Positions 1-8,509 are shown, counted from the first letter of the stretch. The stretch: 58,401 nt of DNA from Helicobacter sp. 12S02634-8 (GCF_002272865.1 NZ_MLAP01000011.1:1-58401), one strand, 5' to 3'. The notes: generated from the sequence alone by a model not told the origin. Program-made: numbers and translations.

Positions 1-126
1 ATTTTGTTCGATAACATCTCTCTCTAAAGTAGGGAGTTCGACAGATTTTAATACGCCAATTCTCCCTATACCATTGATAAAGACATTTCCCCCTGTGATG
101 GCTTGTGCGTTGAGTCCTTGAAACAT
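1..126 (-). CDS. Phage major tail tube protein (FII-like), N-terminal part only
   Basis: Partial gene: 42 codons are visible and the reading frame runs off the left edge of the window. The start (MFQGLNAQAITGG) follows an AAAAGGAT ribosome binding site. The visible residues contain a short segment ending LKSVELPTLERDV, which resembles the N-terminal strand of P2 FII-type tube proteins (a 'VVESLTLPKL' style segment). Its place directly downstream of the tail sheath gene is the standard sheath-tube order of contractile phage tails. The tube would polymerise inside the sheath and pass DNA to the host. The assignment rests mainly on position and a short match, so it is fairly but not fully secure. 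Confidence 0.7.
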   Translation of the reverse strand, partial: MFQGLNAQAITGGNVFINGIGRIGVLKSVELPTLERDVIEQN

Positions 127-261
127 TGTTTATCCTTTTCATATTGATTTAATTGGGATTTTTGCAAATCCTAAGACCACTCTAGGGATTGAAAACCCCT
201 TTCGTTCCTAAAGCTAGGGTTATTCCGACTATGTCGTTCATCAACCCGTTTTTTAGAGGGC

Positions 262-1383
262 TTAATTCAGTTCCTTAATAAGTTCTGCCCCATAGCTATC
301 AACTTTATAAATTCTGTTAGTGATATTTTTGATTAAAGGCATTTCTTGGGTTTGGTGCTTGATATATATTTTGCCCTCAGCTATGCTCTCATTTGTATTC
401 ATATCTTGTGGCACGCTCACTTCAAAGCCGATAATGACATTATTTGCGACCATTTTTCTATAAAAGGCTTCGAGGTCATCGACAACTTGCTTTAACACAT
501 CAGCGACCTGCTTATCTATGGCTTCTTTTTGGCTTTTAGCGATTGTTTCTATGATGGTGTCAAAAATAACGACAGAATGCAAAGAGCTAAATTCACTATC
601 TCTGTTTTCTCCTCCCCACGCCCTCAAGCCATTATCTACAATCACCAAACTCACGCCTAAAGCCCTCAACCTATCAGCGACACAATCCTCACCTGATATA
701 AACTCTATGGGGTCAGTGATGGCTATAATCCCACTGATGAGCCGATTAGAAAAAGTCTGTGCAAAGCCATATTCTGTGCTAGCCATTACTTTGATATAAC
801 TAGCCAAGATAAAAGCTCCTAGAGGTCTGATGACATTGTCTATGCGATTGACTTTTTGATAAGTGATAATGGCTCTTTTGGCTTGAAAGTCTTTGATAGC
901 CTCTTTGATTTTCTCTTCTTTTGTCTCATTGACTTCAATGGTATAAACAGCGCCTAGCTTATCGCCTATGGTTTTTAGCTTTTCCCAAACGCCCTTATCG
1001 TTGTTATAAAGTGTGGCTAGGATAAACTTGGGCTTATAGCCTGTGATAGATTCTGCGTTTAAAAGCCCATCGATCGCCCCTAATGCTTGCTTGATATCGT
1101 TGTTGTGCCTTTGGGTATCATCTGTGCCTGTGGTGTCTTTGGTAAAGCTTGAGAGTATTAGGGTGGTTTCTATGCCTGTTGCTTGCAAATCTAGCAATGT
1201 ATCCTTCACGCTCCCCTCGCCCACTGCCCCTAGGGCTTCTTTAATGCTTGGGTAATATTTCAAGCCGATATTTTCGCTTTTGCTATCATCTCCAACTATG
1301 GCAAGCGTGCGTGTGTTGTTGATGGTATAGCTCTGAGTAGCCTTGCTACTGACTTCAATGTTGATTCCAAATTTTGCGCTCAT
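262..1383 (-). CDS. Phage contractile tail sheath protein (FI-like)
   Basis: 373 residues, close to the size of P2-type sheath proteins (about 390). The N-terminus (MSAKFGINIEV) leads into a short beta segment and a middle domain with GYKPKFILATLYNN and an AIITYQKV strand. The C-terminal part has the conserved sheath stretch FEAFYRKM-like (LEAFYRKMVANNVIIGFEV) followed by N-rich linkers and IYKVDSYGAELIKEL at the end. The start follows a good AAAGGAG site. The tube gene lies 136 bp downstream. Role: the outer contractile cylinder that drives the tube through the host envelope. Its presence marks the prophage as a myovirus-type element. In P2 the sheath also follows the fibre genes, but here a lysis cassette lies between fibre and sheath. 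Confidence 0.88.
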   Translation of the reverse strand: MSAKFGINIEVSSKATQSYTINNTRTLAIVGDDSKSENIGLKYYPSIKEALGAVGEGSVKDTLLDLQATGIETTLILSSFTKDTTGTDDTQRHNNDIKQALGAIDGLLNAESITGYKPKFILATLYNNDKGVWEKLKTIGDKLGAVYTIEVNETKEEKIKEAIKDFQAKRAIITYQKVNRIDNVIRPLGAFILASYIKVMASTEYGFAQTFSNRLISGIIAITDPIEFISGEDCVADRLRALGVSLVIVDNGLRAWGGENRDSEFSSLHSVVIFDTIIETIAKSQKEAIDKQVADVLKQVVDDLEAFYRKMVANNVIIGFEVSVPQDMNTNESIAEGKIYIKHQTQEMPLIKNITNRIYKVDSYGAELIKELN

Positions 1384-1507
1384 TGTGTTCTCCTTTGTGG
1401 ATTTGATGGATTTTATTGACTTGTTCTGTCAAAGTGTTTATAATGACCATACCCAACTTTTGATGAGAGTTTGGGCGTTTCAAAAAATATGACCTTATGC
1501 GTAGGTT

Positions 1508-1542
1508 AAACCCAATCCTCATATGGGATTGGGTTTTTTTTT
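1508..1542 (+). terminator. Strong intrinsic-terminator-like hairpin, T tail on the plus strand
   Basis: A perfect 11-bp stem (1508-1518 pairs with 1526-1536, AAACCCAATCC / GGATTGGGTTT) with a 7-base loop is followed by an uninterrupted run of T up to 1542. It reads as a rho-independent terminator for plus-strand transcripts. No plus-strand gene is seen before it; it lies between the spanin pair and the tail sheath gene, which are both on the minus strand. In the minus direction the stem is preceded by A's and followed by TTTAACC, so it may stop or process minus transcripts less well. A second weaker stem (GATGGG/CCCATC) is at about 1560-1580. Confidence 0.6.
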
Positions 1543-1593
1543 GGTCTGCCTCATCACCTTTGATGGGTTTTTTAGCCCATCTTGTTTTATCAC

Positions 1594-1803
1594 TCACTCT
1601 TCCCCCCTGCAAAAATCTAAATCACTTTTCAATAGCTCTGTATAGACTAAGACTGCCTTTAAATCTTGCAAAATATCTCCACTCTGCATAGGGGCTTGGC
1701 GTGGTTTGATATCGCATTTTGTGGGGATATACACATACTCATAATGGCGCGCACAAGCACTATTACATAGCATTATTGCCCCTAAAGTAAATATCCAACG
1801 CAT
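1594..1803 (-). CDS. Phage outer-membrane spanin (Rz1-like lipoprotein)
   Basis: 69 residues with a hydrophobic signal (WIFTLGAIML) and a lipobox-like CNSAC giving a predicted lipid-bearing Cys17. The mature part is short and contains the stretch YIPTKC and a proline-containing segment, typical of o-spanins in epsilonproteobacterial prophages. The gene starts inside the upstream i-spanin gene and overlaps it by 41 bp in another frame, the classic Rz/Rz1 nested layout. Function known for the family: together with the inner-membrane spanin it fuses inner and outer membranes in the last step of lysis. Recognition is by architecture more than by sequence. Confidence 0.72.
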   Translation of the reverse strand: MRWIFTLGAIMLCNSACARHYEYVYIPTKCDIKPRQAPMQSGDILQDLKAVLVYTELLKSDLDFCRGEE

Positions 1804-2089
1804 TTTTAACCTCCTGCATTTGGGCTTGACAGCTTGGGTCTTTTTGCTTGATGATTTTGTATTTTGTGATAATTTTTTCTTCGATTTTTGGCGTGGCTTG
1901 TGTGTAGCGTTTTGTGTCTATAGCCTTAGATTGTATGGCTTGATTTTGATTTTGGAGGGCAATTTTAGCTTCTAGGGCTTGGACTCCTAGCTTGATTCGA
2001 TAATGGATATACAGCTCCACGCCCACCCATATACTGCCGATAATGACTAAAATCCCCACACCTAAATAAGCCTTGGATAAATCAAACAT
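1763..2089 (-). CDS. Phage inner-membrane spanin (Rz-like)
   Basis: 108 residues. One N-terminal membrane segment (about residues 8-30, LGVGILVIIGSIWVGVELYI) is followed by a charged, glutamine-rich helical region likely to form a coiled coil in the periplasm, the normal plan of an i-spanin. The start codon sits immediately after the stop of the endolysin gene, with its ribosome site (AAGGGGG) inside that gene. The downstream o-spanin gene begins inside its 3' end. It completes a holin-endolysin-spanin lysis cassette. Confidence 0.72.
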   Translation of the reverse strand: MFDLSKAYLGVGILVIIGSIWVGVELYIHYRIKLGVQALEAKIALQNQNQAIQSKAIDTKRYTQATPKIEEKIITKYKIIKQKDPSCQAQMQEVKNALDIYFRGNNAM

Positions 2090-2623
2090 TTACGCCCCCT
2101 TGTCTTTGATATTTTGCGTGGCTAGATATGTTGGCTCTTTTGGCTCTTTATGCGTTCGCATGAGTTCAGATAGATATTTTGCTCTGCGTTTGGTCTGCAT
2201 AGCCCACCCAGAATTGAGCATTTCATAGCTTGCGTTGGCATAATCCCCTGAATTGAGTGCTAGAATCATTTTTTTAAATAGCAGCAAGCGCGGGATACCT
2301 AGATTATAAGCCATATCTAAGATAATGCCCTGCCTTGTGGAGTCTAGCTTATGAAACCATCTGAATTGAGTGAGTGCATCATATAATTCCTCTAAATGCT
2401 CTATGAGCCATTTCTCTGCTTCTTCCTTGCTGTATTCGCCATAGTTGTGTTCTATCATTTTCTTTTCTTCCTCACTCAAAGGGTGGGCTTTGATATTTCT
2501 GCCATATCCGATAGTTTCTATTCCCATTGTGTCCATATAGACATTTCTTGAATATCCCTCGTGGTTTTTAATCGCATTGATAAGCTCAAGAGGGATTTTG
2601 CTCTGTGTTGTTTTTTTTGTCAT
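2090..2623 (-). CDS. Phage endolysin, T4-type lysozyme (GH24)
   Basis: 177 residues, the usual size for a T4-lysozyme-like muramidase. The catalytic triad is present with exact family spacing: Glu22, eight residues, Asp31, five residues, Thr37 (HEGYSRNVYMDTMGIETIGYG). The C-terminal AMQTKRRAKYLSELMRT corresponds to the T4 segment around 'NQTPNRAKRVITTFRT'. No signal peptide is visible, so release to the periplasm would depend on the upstream holin. The ATG overlaps the holin stop (TAATG), with an AAAGGAGG site in the holin's last codons. Role: cleaves the glycan strand of peptidoglycan at the end of the lytic cycle. Confidence 0.92.
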   Translation of the reverse strand: MTKKTTQSKIPLELINAIKNHEGYSRNVYMDTMGIETIGYGRNIKAHPLSEEEKKMIEHNYGEYSKEEAEKWLIEHLEELYDALTQFRWFHKLDSTRQGIILDMAYNLGIPRLLLFKKMILALNSGDYANASYEMLNSGWAMQTKRRAKYLSELMRTHKEPKEPTYLATQNIKDKGA

Positions 2624-2946
2624 TATTTGCCTCCTTTGTCATCGATACCCATTTTTGACTTGAATACCTTGATGAGTAGCCTTGCGATTGTCTCAGCCCC
2701 CACAAATCCAATCCCCCCTCCTAAAGCACAAGCTAGCGAGGTGGGTATGCCATAAAATATGGCAACCTCAAAAGCTATCCAAGTAACAAGCATTGAGCTA
2801 CCTACACCATAGACAATAAACCAAATCGCCTTACTTTGTGTGTTGATTGGCTCTTCTCTGATAGCTCTGAGTGTATAGAGAATTCCCACAAAAATACCGA
2901 TGATAATCACAAAAAAGTATGTTTTAAAATAATCCCACGCACTCAT
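2623..2946 (-). CDS. Phage holin
   Basis: 107 residues with three likely membrane segments (about 7-27, 41-64 and 67-92) and a short charged C-terminal tail (KSKMGIDDKGGK). Size, topology and position directly before the lysozyme support a holin, the pore former that times lysis. The glycine-rich third segment (CALGGGIGFVGAETI) recalls LydA/class I holins. The ATG overlaps the stop of the upstream fibre-associated gene (ATGA), so translation is coupled. Confidence 0.8.
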   Translation of the reverse strand: MSAWDYFKTYFFVIIIGIFVGILYTLRAIREEPINTQSKAIWFIVYGVGSSMLVTWIAFEVAIFYGIPTSLACALGGGIGFVGAETIARLLIKVFKSKMGIDDKGGK

Positions 2947-3560
2947 TGCTTAGCCTTTAGTGAGTCTTTAGCATTGATGGGTTCGCTTGGTTGTGGCTGT
3001 GGCAGTGGCGTTTGGGGTGTTGGTGTTTGTTCTTCTTTTTCTTCCCAAGCTATTGCACGCACCTCATCTTCAGTATTGGCTTCTTGAATCTTGTCTTTGA
3101 GCTTGCCACATTTAGCAAGCAAGGCATTTTTATGCGTTTGCATATCCTCATAGAGCTTTGAGAGCTCTTCTTTTGTATGGGAGATATTGGATTTATCAAG
3201 GGGGTCAGTGGCTTTTGCAGCGCGCACACTCCCACCATTACCACTAACCACTAAAGCTAGGATATTGATTTGGTCTGTGAGTCCTAAGTCATAGATATAT
3301 TCTTCACCTAGGGCGTTTGAATTGCATTTTTCTATCTCTTTAGCGCAGAAAATATTCATTTGATTTTTCTTCTCTGTTTTTTTAGACTCTAGGGCTTGTG
3401 AGAGTGCTTGGATATAAGGCTCAGGGATTTGTGTTTGGATAAATGGGTCGTTGAGTTCAGTGTCTGATTGGATATACACAAAATCACTATCACTATAAAG
3501 GCTCTTAAAATTGCCTTGCACGCTTTGGATTTGGGCGATGGGTAGTTTATAAGTATGCAT
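2943..3560 (-). CDS. Fibre-associated phage protein, DUF4376-like
   Basis: 205 residues. The central part (about 70-165) has a two-helix pattern with 'YDLGLTDQINILALV' and an aliphatic/charged continuation, reminiscent of DUF4376 proteins encoded next to tail fibres. The tail end is low complexity, rich in proline and glutamine (PTPQTPLPQPQPSEP). It starts at a TAATG junction with the RCC1 fibre gene, so both are made from one message. Likely a fibre accessory or assembly protein; the family call is tentative. Confidence 0.55.
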   Translation of the reverse strand: MHTYKLPIAQIQSVQGNFKSLYSDSDFVYIQSDTELNDPFIQTQIPEPYIQALSQALESKKTEKKNQMNIFCAKEIEKCNSNALGEEYIYDLGLTDQINILALVVSGNGGSVRAAKATDPLDKSNISHTKEELSKLYEDMQTHKNALLAKCGKLKDKIQEANTEDEVRAIAWEEKEEQTPTPQTPLPQPQPSEPINAKDSLKAKQ

Positions 3561-5065
3561 TATTTAGCTCCTATGGGTAGTTTTTGGGGTTGTAATGTGG
3601 GGGTGGTGTAGTCTATGTTGTTGTTATAAACTGCTCCACACGCATATAGCGTTGTGCCATCTGTAGCAATGAGTGCTCTTTCACTTTCATACACGCTCGC
3701 AATAGCATAATCAATAATCCCATTGGGCGTGGGGATTGCTAGCCATTGCCTTTGGTTGTCATTGTTCCCATTGCCTAAGCTCCAATTGTTATAGCCGTGG
3801 GTATAGAGCGTATCGCCCCTCTTAGCACACGCCATAAAATAGGTATATTCAGTCGCTTCAATAGAATCAAAGACATTTGAAACATCTTTTTGAGTTTGCA
3901 GACTTGTGCCTGCTCTTGTGTTCCCAACGCCATACTCAGCATAGCCCCAATTCCAAGTTCCATCTCTTGTGGCTATATACATTGTCCCATAGGGGGCATT
4001 GCCTACGATTCTATCGTTATAATCAAAATTTATATAAGCCTTAAAAGGCGTTGTATAATCAGCGCTGATAGCCTTAGTGGATTCACAAGAGCCATTAAAG
4101 CCAACAAAATAAAAATCTGTCTTGCCCCCATCGCCCCATTTGCCCTGAGCGACCTTAAACCAAGTCGTAGCTTTCCAACCACTAGAATCCCTTGTGCTAT
4201 GATAGACTTCTATGACCTCTTTTAATGCTAGCTTTGCAGGCGTGAGCTGATTTGTGTTGTGTCCTAAACCTAGGCAATAATTCCCGTTCCAACCCCACGC
4301 CCAAAGTTCAGAGCCTTTGCGTGCAAACACCCCTGAAATGTAATTATTCCCTCCAAAAATCTCATCAACATCATTTAAGCTTTGTATCATTATGAATTTA
4401 TTTGAATCAATCGTATTCCCAATACCTAAGCTCCCATATGCATTGTATCCTGCACTCCAAACGCTCCCATCAGAAAGTAAAATCGTGGCAAATTGATAGG
4501 AGCTTGAATAGCTTTTTGAGCAGACTTGCTTGATTTTTGCTCTAAATGTAACCTTTTGAGGTATAGGCGTGGCGTTTGTGTGTCCTAAGCCTAGGCAACC
4601 TTGAGAATTATTCCCCCAAACCCAAAGATTGGGGCTGTCTTTTTGAATAGCAAAAAAATTAGCGTGTCCTCCCACAACCTCTGAAATCTCTACATTTGCA
4701 GGCAAACATACACGATTAAATCCCCCTAAACCTTGGCGATTACATCCTGAAGTAGTGGCTGTCCCTCCTGAGCTGAGTAAATCTCCATATTTGACAATCT
4801 CCCCATCTGTATTTACATAGACTTCTTGAATCATAATCTGCCGATAAGCATTGACCTTTTTGCATAGCCTAATCTGCTTTTTGAGTGTGTCGCTTTTGAT
4901 ATTGCTTGCTAGAATCTCTAGGTCTTTTTTGAGTGCGATTGTGTAGAGTTCTAGCGTTTTGGCGTTTTCTTTTATCTCTGCTTGTTTTAATGCTTTTAAC
5001 TCATCGATTTTATTGATAATCTCTTGATTTGGGTTGATTGTGTTGTTTTCTTCTTGTGTGTCCAT
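3560..5065 (-). CDS. RCC1-repeat protein, probable tail fibre or receptor-binding protein
   Basis: 501 residues. Residues 1-90 form a charged helical stalk (KALKQAEIKENAKTLELY), then from about 140 come repeats of the RCC1/BNR type: LWVWGNNSQGCLGLG, SVWSAGYNAYGSLGIG, LWAWGWNGNYCLGLG and later TWNWGYAEYGVGN and LYTHGYNNWSLGNGN. These repeats normally make a seven-bladed propeller. The gene sits between the tail fibre and the lysis cassette, starting at a TAATG overlap with the fibre gene. The best guess is a host-recognition tip or side fibre; a propeller would provide the binding head and the N-terminal helix the attachment. The repeats are clear; the role is inferred from position. Confidence 0.7.
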   Translation of the reverse strand: MDTQEENNTINPNQEIINKIDELKALKQAEIKENAKTLELYTIALKKDLEILASNIKSDTLKKQIRLCKKVNAYRQIMIQEVYVNTDGEIVKYGDLLSSGGTATTSGCNRQGLGGFNRVCLPANVEISEVVGGHANFFAIQKDSPNLWVWGNNSQGCLGLGHTNATPIPQKVTFRAKIKQVCSKSYSSSYQFATILLSDGSVWSAGYNAYGSLGIGNTIDSNKFIMIQSLNDVDEIFGGNNYISGVFARKGSELWAWGWNGNYCLGLGHNTNQLTPAKLALKEVIEVYHSTRDSSGWKATTWFKVAQGKWGDGGKTDFYFVGFNGSCESTKAISADYTTPFKAYINFDYNDRIVGNAPYGTMYIATRDGTWNWGYAEYGVGNTRAGTSLQTQKDVSNVFDSIEATEYTYFMACAKRGDTLYTHGYNNWSLGNGNNDNQRQWLAIPTPNGIIDYAIASVYESERALIATDGTTLYACGAVYNNNIDYTTPTLQPQKLPIGAK

Positions 5066-6225
5066 TAATTAGCTCCTTGTGTGATTTCTTTTTGTATCTC
5101 TGTTCTAAAGGCTCCAATGGTAGGCTCTATGGCTTCTATGGTGGCTTGAGATAGGGGAGTATCAGCAAACACGCCCTCCAAATAGGCTATATGGCTCACC
5201 TCAACGCCCTCTGCTTGTCCATAGATGGGATTAATCCTACTTGCATCAAACCCTGCAGTCACGCCCCCACCACCATTAAAAAACCCCACACCACTGCCAC
5301 CATATGTATAAAAAGCCCCTGATATGCCTTGATGTTGCGCGATAAATGTCCCTATGATATTTGGCAAGCCCTCAAGGCTTAATTTTCCGACCTCATCAGT
5401 ATTGCGTGTGCCTTTTGAATAAAGCCCATCTTGAGGCAATCTAAAATACACGCCCCCATCATTGCCCCTTGCTTGGATACTATAAAACCATAGCAATGGA
5501 TAGTCTGCAGCCTTGAGTATTTGGTTAAGTTTGATATGCGTGCTAGGGAGATATGAGCGATAAAAATAATCTTTCTTGCCGATTTTATCCCTCTTTTCTC
5601 GCTCTTTTCTTGCAAGCATTAAGGCATTATCTAGGTAGTCATTTAAAGCTTGCAAGGTGGTTTTTCGCTCGATTTCTTGTAAGGATTGATTGAATTTTTC
5701 AATGGGCTTTAGGGCAATGTTGATTTTATCGATGGTTTCTTTTTTCAAATCAGAGCGCACAAACTCCAAAAACGCATTAAAATTCTGCAATTCTGCTTCT
5801 GAAATATAATGATCAGTCTTAAACACCATCTCAGCACTCTCGCCTTTTAAATCTGTCTTGAATACAAAATTCCCTCCCACGCCCTCTAGTTTTTGAATTT
5901 TAGGCGTGAGCGCAATGCAATATAGGCTCTTATTTGTAGCACTCCCTATAGCTATCGCTTCTATTGGCTCTGCATAGCTTGTTTCATAGGGTAATAAAAT
6001 CTCAAAGCACAAATTCCCCAATTCATCATAAAACGCACTCCTCACATCGATACTAAAAATGATATGCTCTTTTAAGCTCTCATACTCTAGGGGGCTTAGC
6101 ACACTATGGATATCAAAATCACTTTCTAGGCTCCCAATAAAAAAGGCTTGTGTGCTTTGGGATTTGATGAGTTCTAAAATCTCATTTTTGGATTGGTCAG
6201 ATATTTGTGTTTGGATTTTTAGCAT
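5065..6225 (-). CDS. Phage tail fibre protein (H-like)
   Basis: 386 residues. The first half holds a mixed domain and a long charged helix (about 165-215). The C-terminal half has a fibre/collar-type segment with YFRLPQDGLYSKGTRN, LEGLPNIIGTFIA and a glycine-rich tip (GFFNGGGGVTAGFDASRINP), a pattern seen in short collar and fibre tips. It follows tail protein I, matching the I-H order of P2. A ribosome site (AAAGGAC) precedes the ATG. Role: attachment to the host surface. Confidence 0.72.
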   Translation of the reverse strand: MLKIQTQISDQSKNEILELIKSQSTQAFFIGSLESDFDIHSVLSPLEYESLKEHIIFSIDVRSAFYDELGNLCFEILLPYETSYAEPIEAIAIGSATNKSLYCIALTPKIQKLEGVGGNFVFKTDLKGESAEMVFKTDHYISEAELQNFNAFLEFVRSDLKKETIDKINIALKPIEKFNQSLQEIERKTTLQALNDYLDNALMLARKEREKRDKIGKKDYFYRSYLPSTHIKLNQILKAADYPLLWFYSIQARGNDGGVYFRLPQDGLYSKGTRNTDEVGKLSLEGLPNIIGTFIAQHQGISGAFYTYGGSGVGFFNGGGGVTAGFDASRINPIYGQAEGVEVSHIAYLEGVFADTPLSQATIEAIEPTIGAFRTEIQKEITQGAN

Positions 6226-6235
6226 TGTGTGTCCT

Positions 6236-6742
6236 TTATAAGCTCCATTGAACGCCCATTTTTAAAGGTATCTGCACTCCAAATGGTGGCGTGCTTAAAT
6301 CTAGCCCTTTAAAATTATCTCTTAAGGGCTTTTTATCATTGACAATACTCGTTATGTCTTTGAGTGCTTGGGCGTTGAAATCCCCCTTTAATTCCACTTG
6401 CAAAGAAAATTCAAACTCTTTTAATTTCTTGTCTTCTCTTTTGGTTTGGATTTTGATATTCTCATACTCACTCAATGCTTCTCTTATGCCCTCTTGCGTG
6501 CCTAGCGTGCGTTTGGCTATCATTGGTGCTTTTAAGTATTCTTTTTGCAACTCTAGGGGTAAATGGGCGATATTTAAATCAAAAGTTCTGCTAATGAGAG
6601 CTAATACCTCTTGATTTTTAGCGTGGCTTGTATCATAAAAATATACATTGTCTAAATCAAGCCTTTCAGAGATTATCTCTCCAATGATAGACTCTAAGGC
6701 TCTGATATGCTTAGGATAATGAGATGGCAGATAACTAGGCAT
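6236..6742 (-). CDS. Phage tail protein I (baseplate, P2 gpI-like)
   Basis: 168 residues, near the length of P2 gpI. The N-terminus has LPSHYPKHIRALESIIGEI and a loop with 'LDNVYFYDTSHAKNQEVLALISRTFDL' (shown only in part), matching the gpI plan in which a segment after the first helix leads to a 'W/F..D.W' type region. The C-terminus contains a beta strand pair. It overlaps the 3' end of baseplate gene J by 8 bp, as in other P2-like tails. It would sit in the baseplate wedge. Confidence 0.75.
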   Translation of the reverse strand: MPSYLPSHYPKHIRALESIIGEIISERLDLDNVYFYDTSHAKNQEVLALISRTFDLNIAHLPLELQKEYLKAPMIAKRTLGTQEGIREALSEYENIKIQTKREDKKLKEFEFSLQVELKGDFNAQALKDITSIVNDKKPLRDNFKGLDLSTPPFGVQIPLKMGVQWSL

Positions 6743-7796
6743 TGTTTTCTCCCATATTTTCTGTATTTTTGGTTTGTTGGGTTTGGGTGAGAATTGATAG
6801 ATTTTCTAGCTTTAAAATCCCTTTGGGCGTGGCTTCTTTGAGTCCATTGACACTGATATTTACTATCAGCGTATCCACAAAAGAGCCTGCGATAATCTTT
6901 GATTCTGTGATATTTTCTCCAATCCCTAAGCTTGCAAAAAGCCCCCTGATATTGTCATTGACTGATTGTATGATTTGGGTGTTTTGGGAGTTGTCTTTGA
7001 TAGTTAGTGTGATGGTTAAGTCAATGGGTATCTCTGTGGCTTGTGTGTAATAGACTTGGTCAGTTAGTGGGATTTTATCTTGCAATGACTCTTTTAATTT
7101 CTCTAGGGCATCGGCTGTTTTGGGAGAATAAATCACCTCAACCTCGCCCAATCCCCTATGGATAATCTTGCTTTGAGTGATTTGGGGTATGGAGCTAAAG
7201 TATTCATAGCTTTTATAATTGCCTGCAGTTGATGGAGTTGCTAGGTAGGCTAAGAATCGCTTTTTTAAGTCCGTATCACTCTCGGGGGCTTTTTCTTGCG
7301 TGAAAGGCGTGAGCTTCTCAATGCTTGAGATATAAATATGAGGGATTTCAAGGCTTATAGTTTCAAAATCATCACGCAAGCCATCTTCTAGCTCCACACT
7401 CACAATCCCCTCCCCATCAATGCTTTCATCTTGACTCAAATAGGCATTATGGGCTTTGTTGTCTTTAAATTTTGTTCCCTTAGGCAGTGTGATGGGTTGG
7501 GTTGTCTTGATTTTTAGCTGTGCGATAAAAGGCGTTCCTAAAAATCGCTTCAGTCCTGCAAGCCCCACTAAAGAATCCAAATATTCCCCACTTGAAAACT
7601 CTAAATAATTATTAGCAATGGTATAGTTGATATAATTGATATATCGATTCAATCGATACACAAAACAATCCATCAAAACGCCCAAATCATCACCGATTAG
7701 GGGGGCATAATCAGGGTAGCTTTCTTTGAATCTCTCTAAAATGATATTTTTTTCTAGCGATACATCTAGTGGGATTAAAAAGCTTGGTAATTGCAT
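6735..7796 (-). CDS. Phage baseplate assembly protein J
   Basis: 353 residues, typical for gpJ (about 300-390). Family features: an N-terminal helix-rich part with ANNYLEFSSGEYLDSLVGLAG, the LPKGTKF strand, a TPSTAGNYKSYEYF segment (the family's 'AGT..AYRYWA' region) and VIYSPKTADALEKLKESLQ before a C-terminal beta domain. It is followed by gpI in the usual order. Role: baseplate wedge component of the contractile tail. The usual upstream partner gpW (gp25-like) is not seen. Confidence 0.85.
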   Translation of the reverse strand: MQLPSFLIPLDVSLEKNIILERFKESYPDYAPLIGDDLGVLMDCFVYRLNRYINYINYTIANNYLEFSSGEYLDSLVGLAGLKRFLGTPFIAQLKIKTTQPITLPKGTKFKDNKAHNAYLSQDESIDGEGIVSVELEDGLRDDFETISLEIPHIYISSIEKLTPFTQEKAPESDTDLKKRFLAYLATPSTAGNYKSYEYFSSIPQITQSKIIHRGLGEVEVIYSPKTADALEKLKESLQDKIPLTDQVYYTQATEIPIDLTITLTIKDNSQNTQIIQSVNDNIRGLFASLGIGENITESKIIAGSFVDTLIVNISVNGLKEATPKGILKLENLSILTQTQQTKNTENMGENNA

Positions 7797-8183
7797 TTAT
7801 AGCTCCCAACTTGGAGTAAAATACATCACATTGAGCGTGATTGTGGCTTTAAAAATGGGCGTTTGGAGAAACTCTATGTCTTTTGCGACCTCAACAACAT
7901 TTAAAATATAGTTATATTTGCTTAGCCCATTGAGAGCTTTTAAAATAGTATTCACTAGACTAAAGCCCTCATTAGCCTCTGTATAAAGTGTGTTAATCTC
8001 TATAGTGCTTATCACTTTCCAATTCCCACTCGAATGCACGCTGATAGAATCATTGATGTCTTTAATCACACATATAGGCATTTGGGCTTCTTCATATCCT
8101 AGCCTTTCAAAAATATCCACTGCATTAAAAATCTCTGTATCACTAATGGCTTGATGGATATTTTTCAAAAGCTCTTCTTTCAT
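7797..8183 (-). CDS. Putative tail terminator protein
   Basis: 128 residues, in the place between head-completion genes and baseplate J. It has an N-terminal helix (MKEELLKNIHQAISD), then strands around MPICVIKDIND, a variable loop, WKVISTIEINTLY and a last strand pair (ATITLNVMYFTP). That alpha-beta pattern matches tail terminator proteins (DUF3168-like), which cap the tail and join it to the head. No residues diagnostic for gp25/gpW are seen. The call rests on pattern and position. Confidence 0.45.
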   Translation of the reverse strand: MKEELLKNIHQAISDTEIFNAVDIFERLGYEEAQMPICVIKDINDSISVHSSGNWKVISTIEINTLYTEANEGFSLVNTILKALNGLSKYNYILNVVEVAKDIEFLQTPIFKATITLNVMYFTPSWEL

Positions 8184-8509
8184 TGATTTGCCCCTTGCTT
8201 ATCCCCTTGATTTACCCCTTTGACTTCTTGGAGTAATAGCCTTGTGAGGGCTTGGGATTCATCTTTTTTTTGCGTGATTGTGTATTGCTTTTGGGTGTGG
8301 GTGTCTGTGATAATGTCCCTTAACTTGAGATTTTGGGCGATGTGTGAGAGGATTAAAAGTGTAGTCTGATATCCAACGCTTGAATCTTCATAAATCACTT
8401 GTGCATTGCTCCTAAAACTGCCCTTAAAGCTCAAATCATCTTTTTTAAAGACTCTGCCTGTATTTAGCAATGCCCCTATGTCTTTGTTTAATAGCTCATT
8501 GGGTAACAT
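8180..8509 (-). CDS. Putative phage neck / head-completion protein
   Basis: About 109 residues if it starts at the ATG at 8507-8509 (MLPNELLNKDIGALLN). A longer reading to 8554 would overlap the upstream gene by 59 bp, while the chosen start overlaps by only 14 bp and has a GAGAG-type site before it. The body has beta strands (SNAQVIYEDSSVGYQTTLLIL) and a closing strand (QYTITQKKDESQALTRLLL), as in small neck proteins. The C-terminal tail is rich in Gln, Gly and Asn. The function is inferred from position between capsid and tail genes. Confidence 0.45.
   Translation of the reverse strand: MLPNELLNKDIGALLNTGRVFKKDDLSFKGSFRSNAQVIYEDSSVGYQTTLLILSHIAQNLKLRDIITDTHTQKQYTITQKKDESQALTRLLLQEVKGVNQGDKQGANQ

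Noticed and set aside
1355-1612. 85-codon minus-strand frame before the tail sheath gene
   Set aside because: It spans the strong terminator hairpin, overlaps both neighbours and has no family-like sequence.
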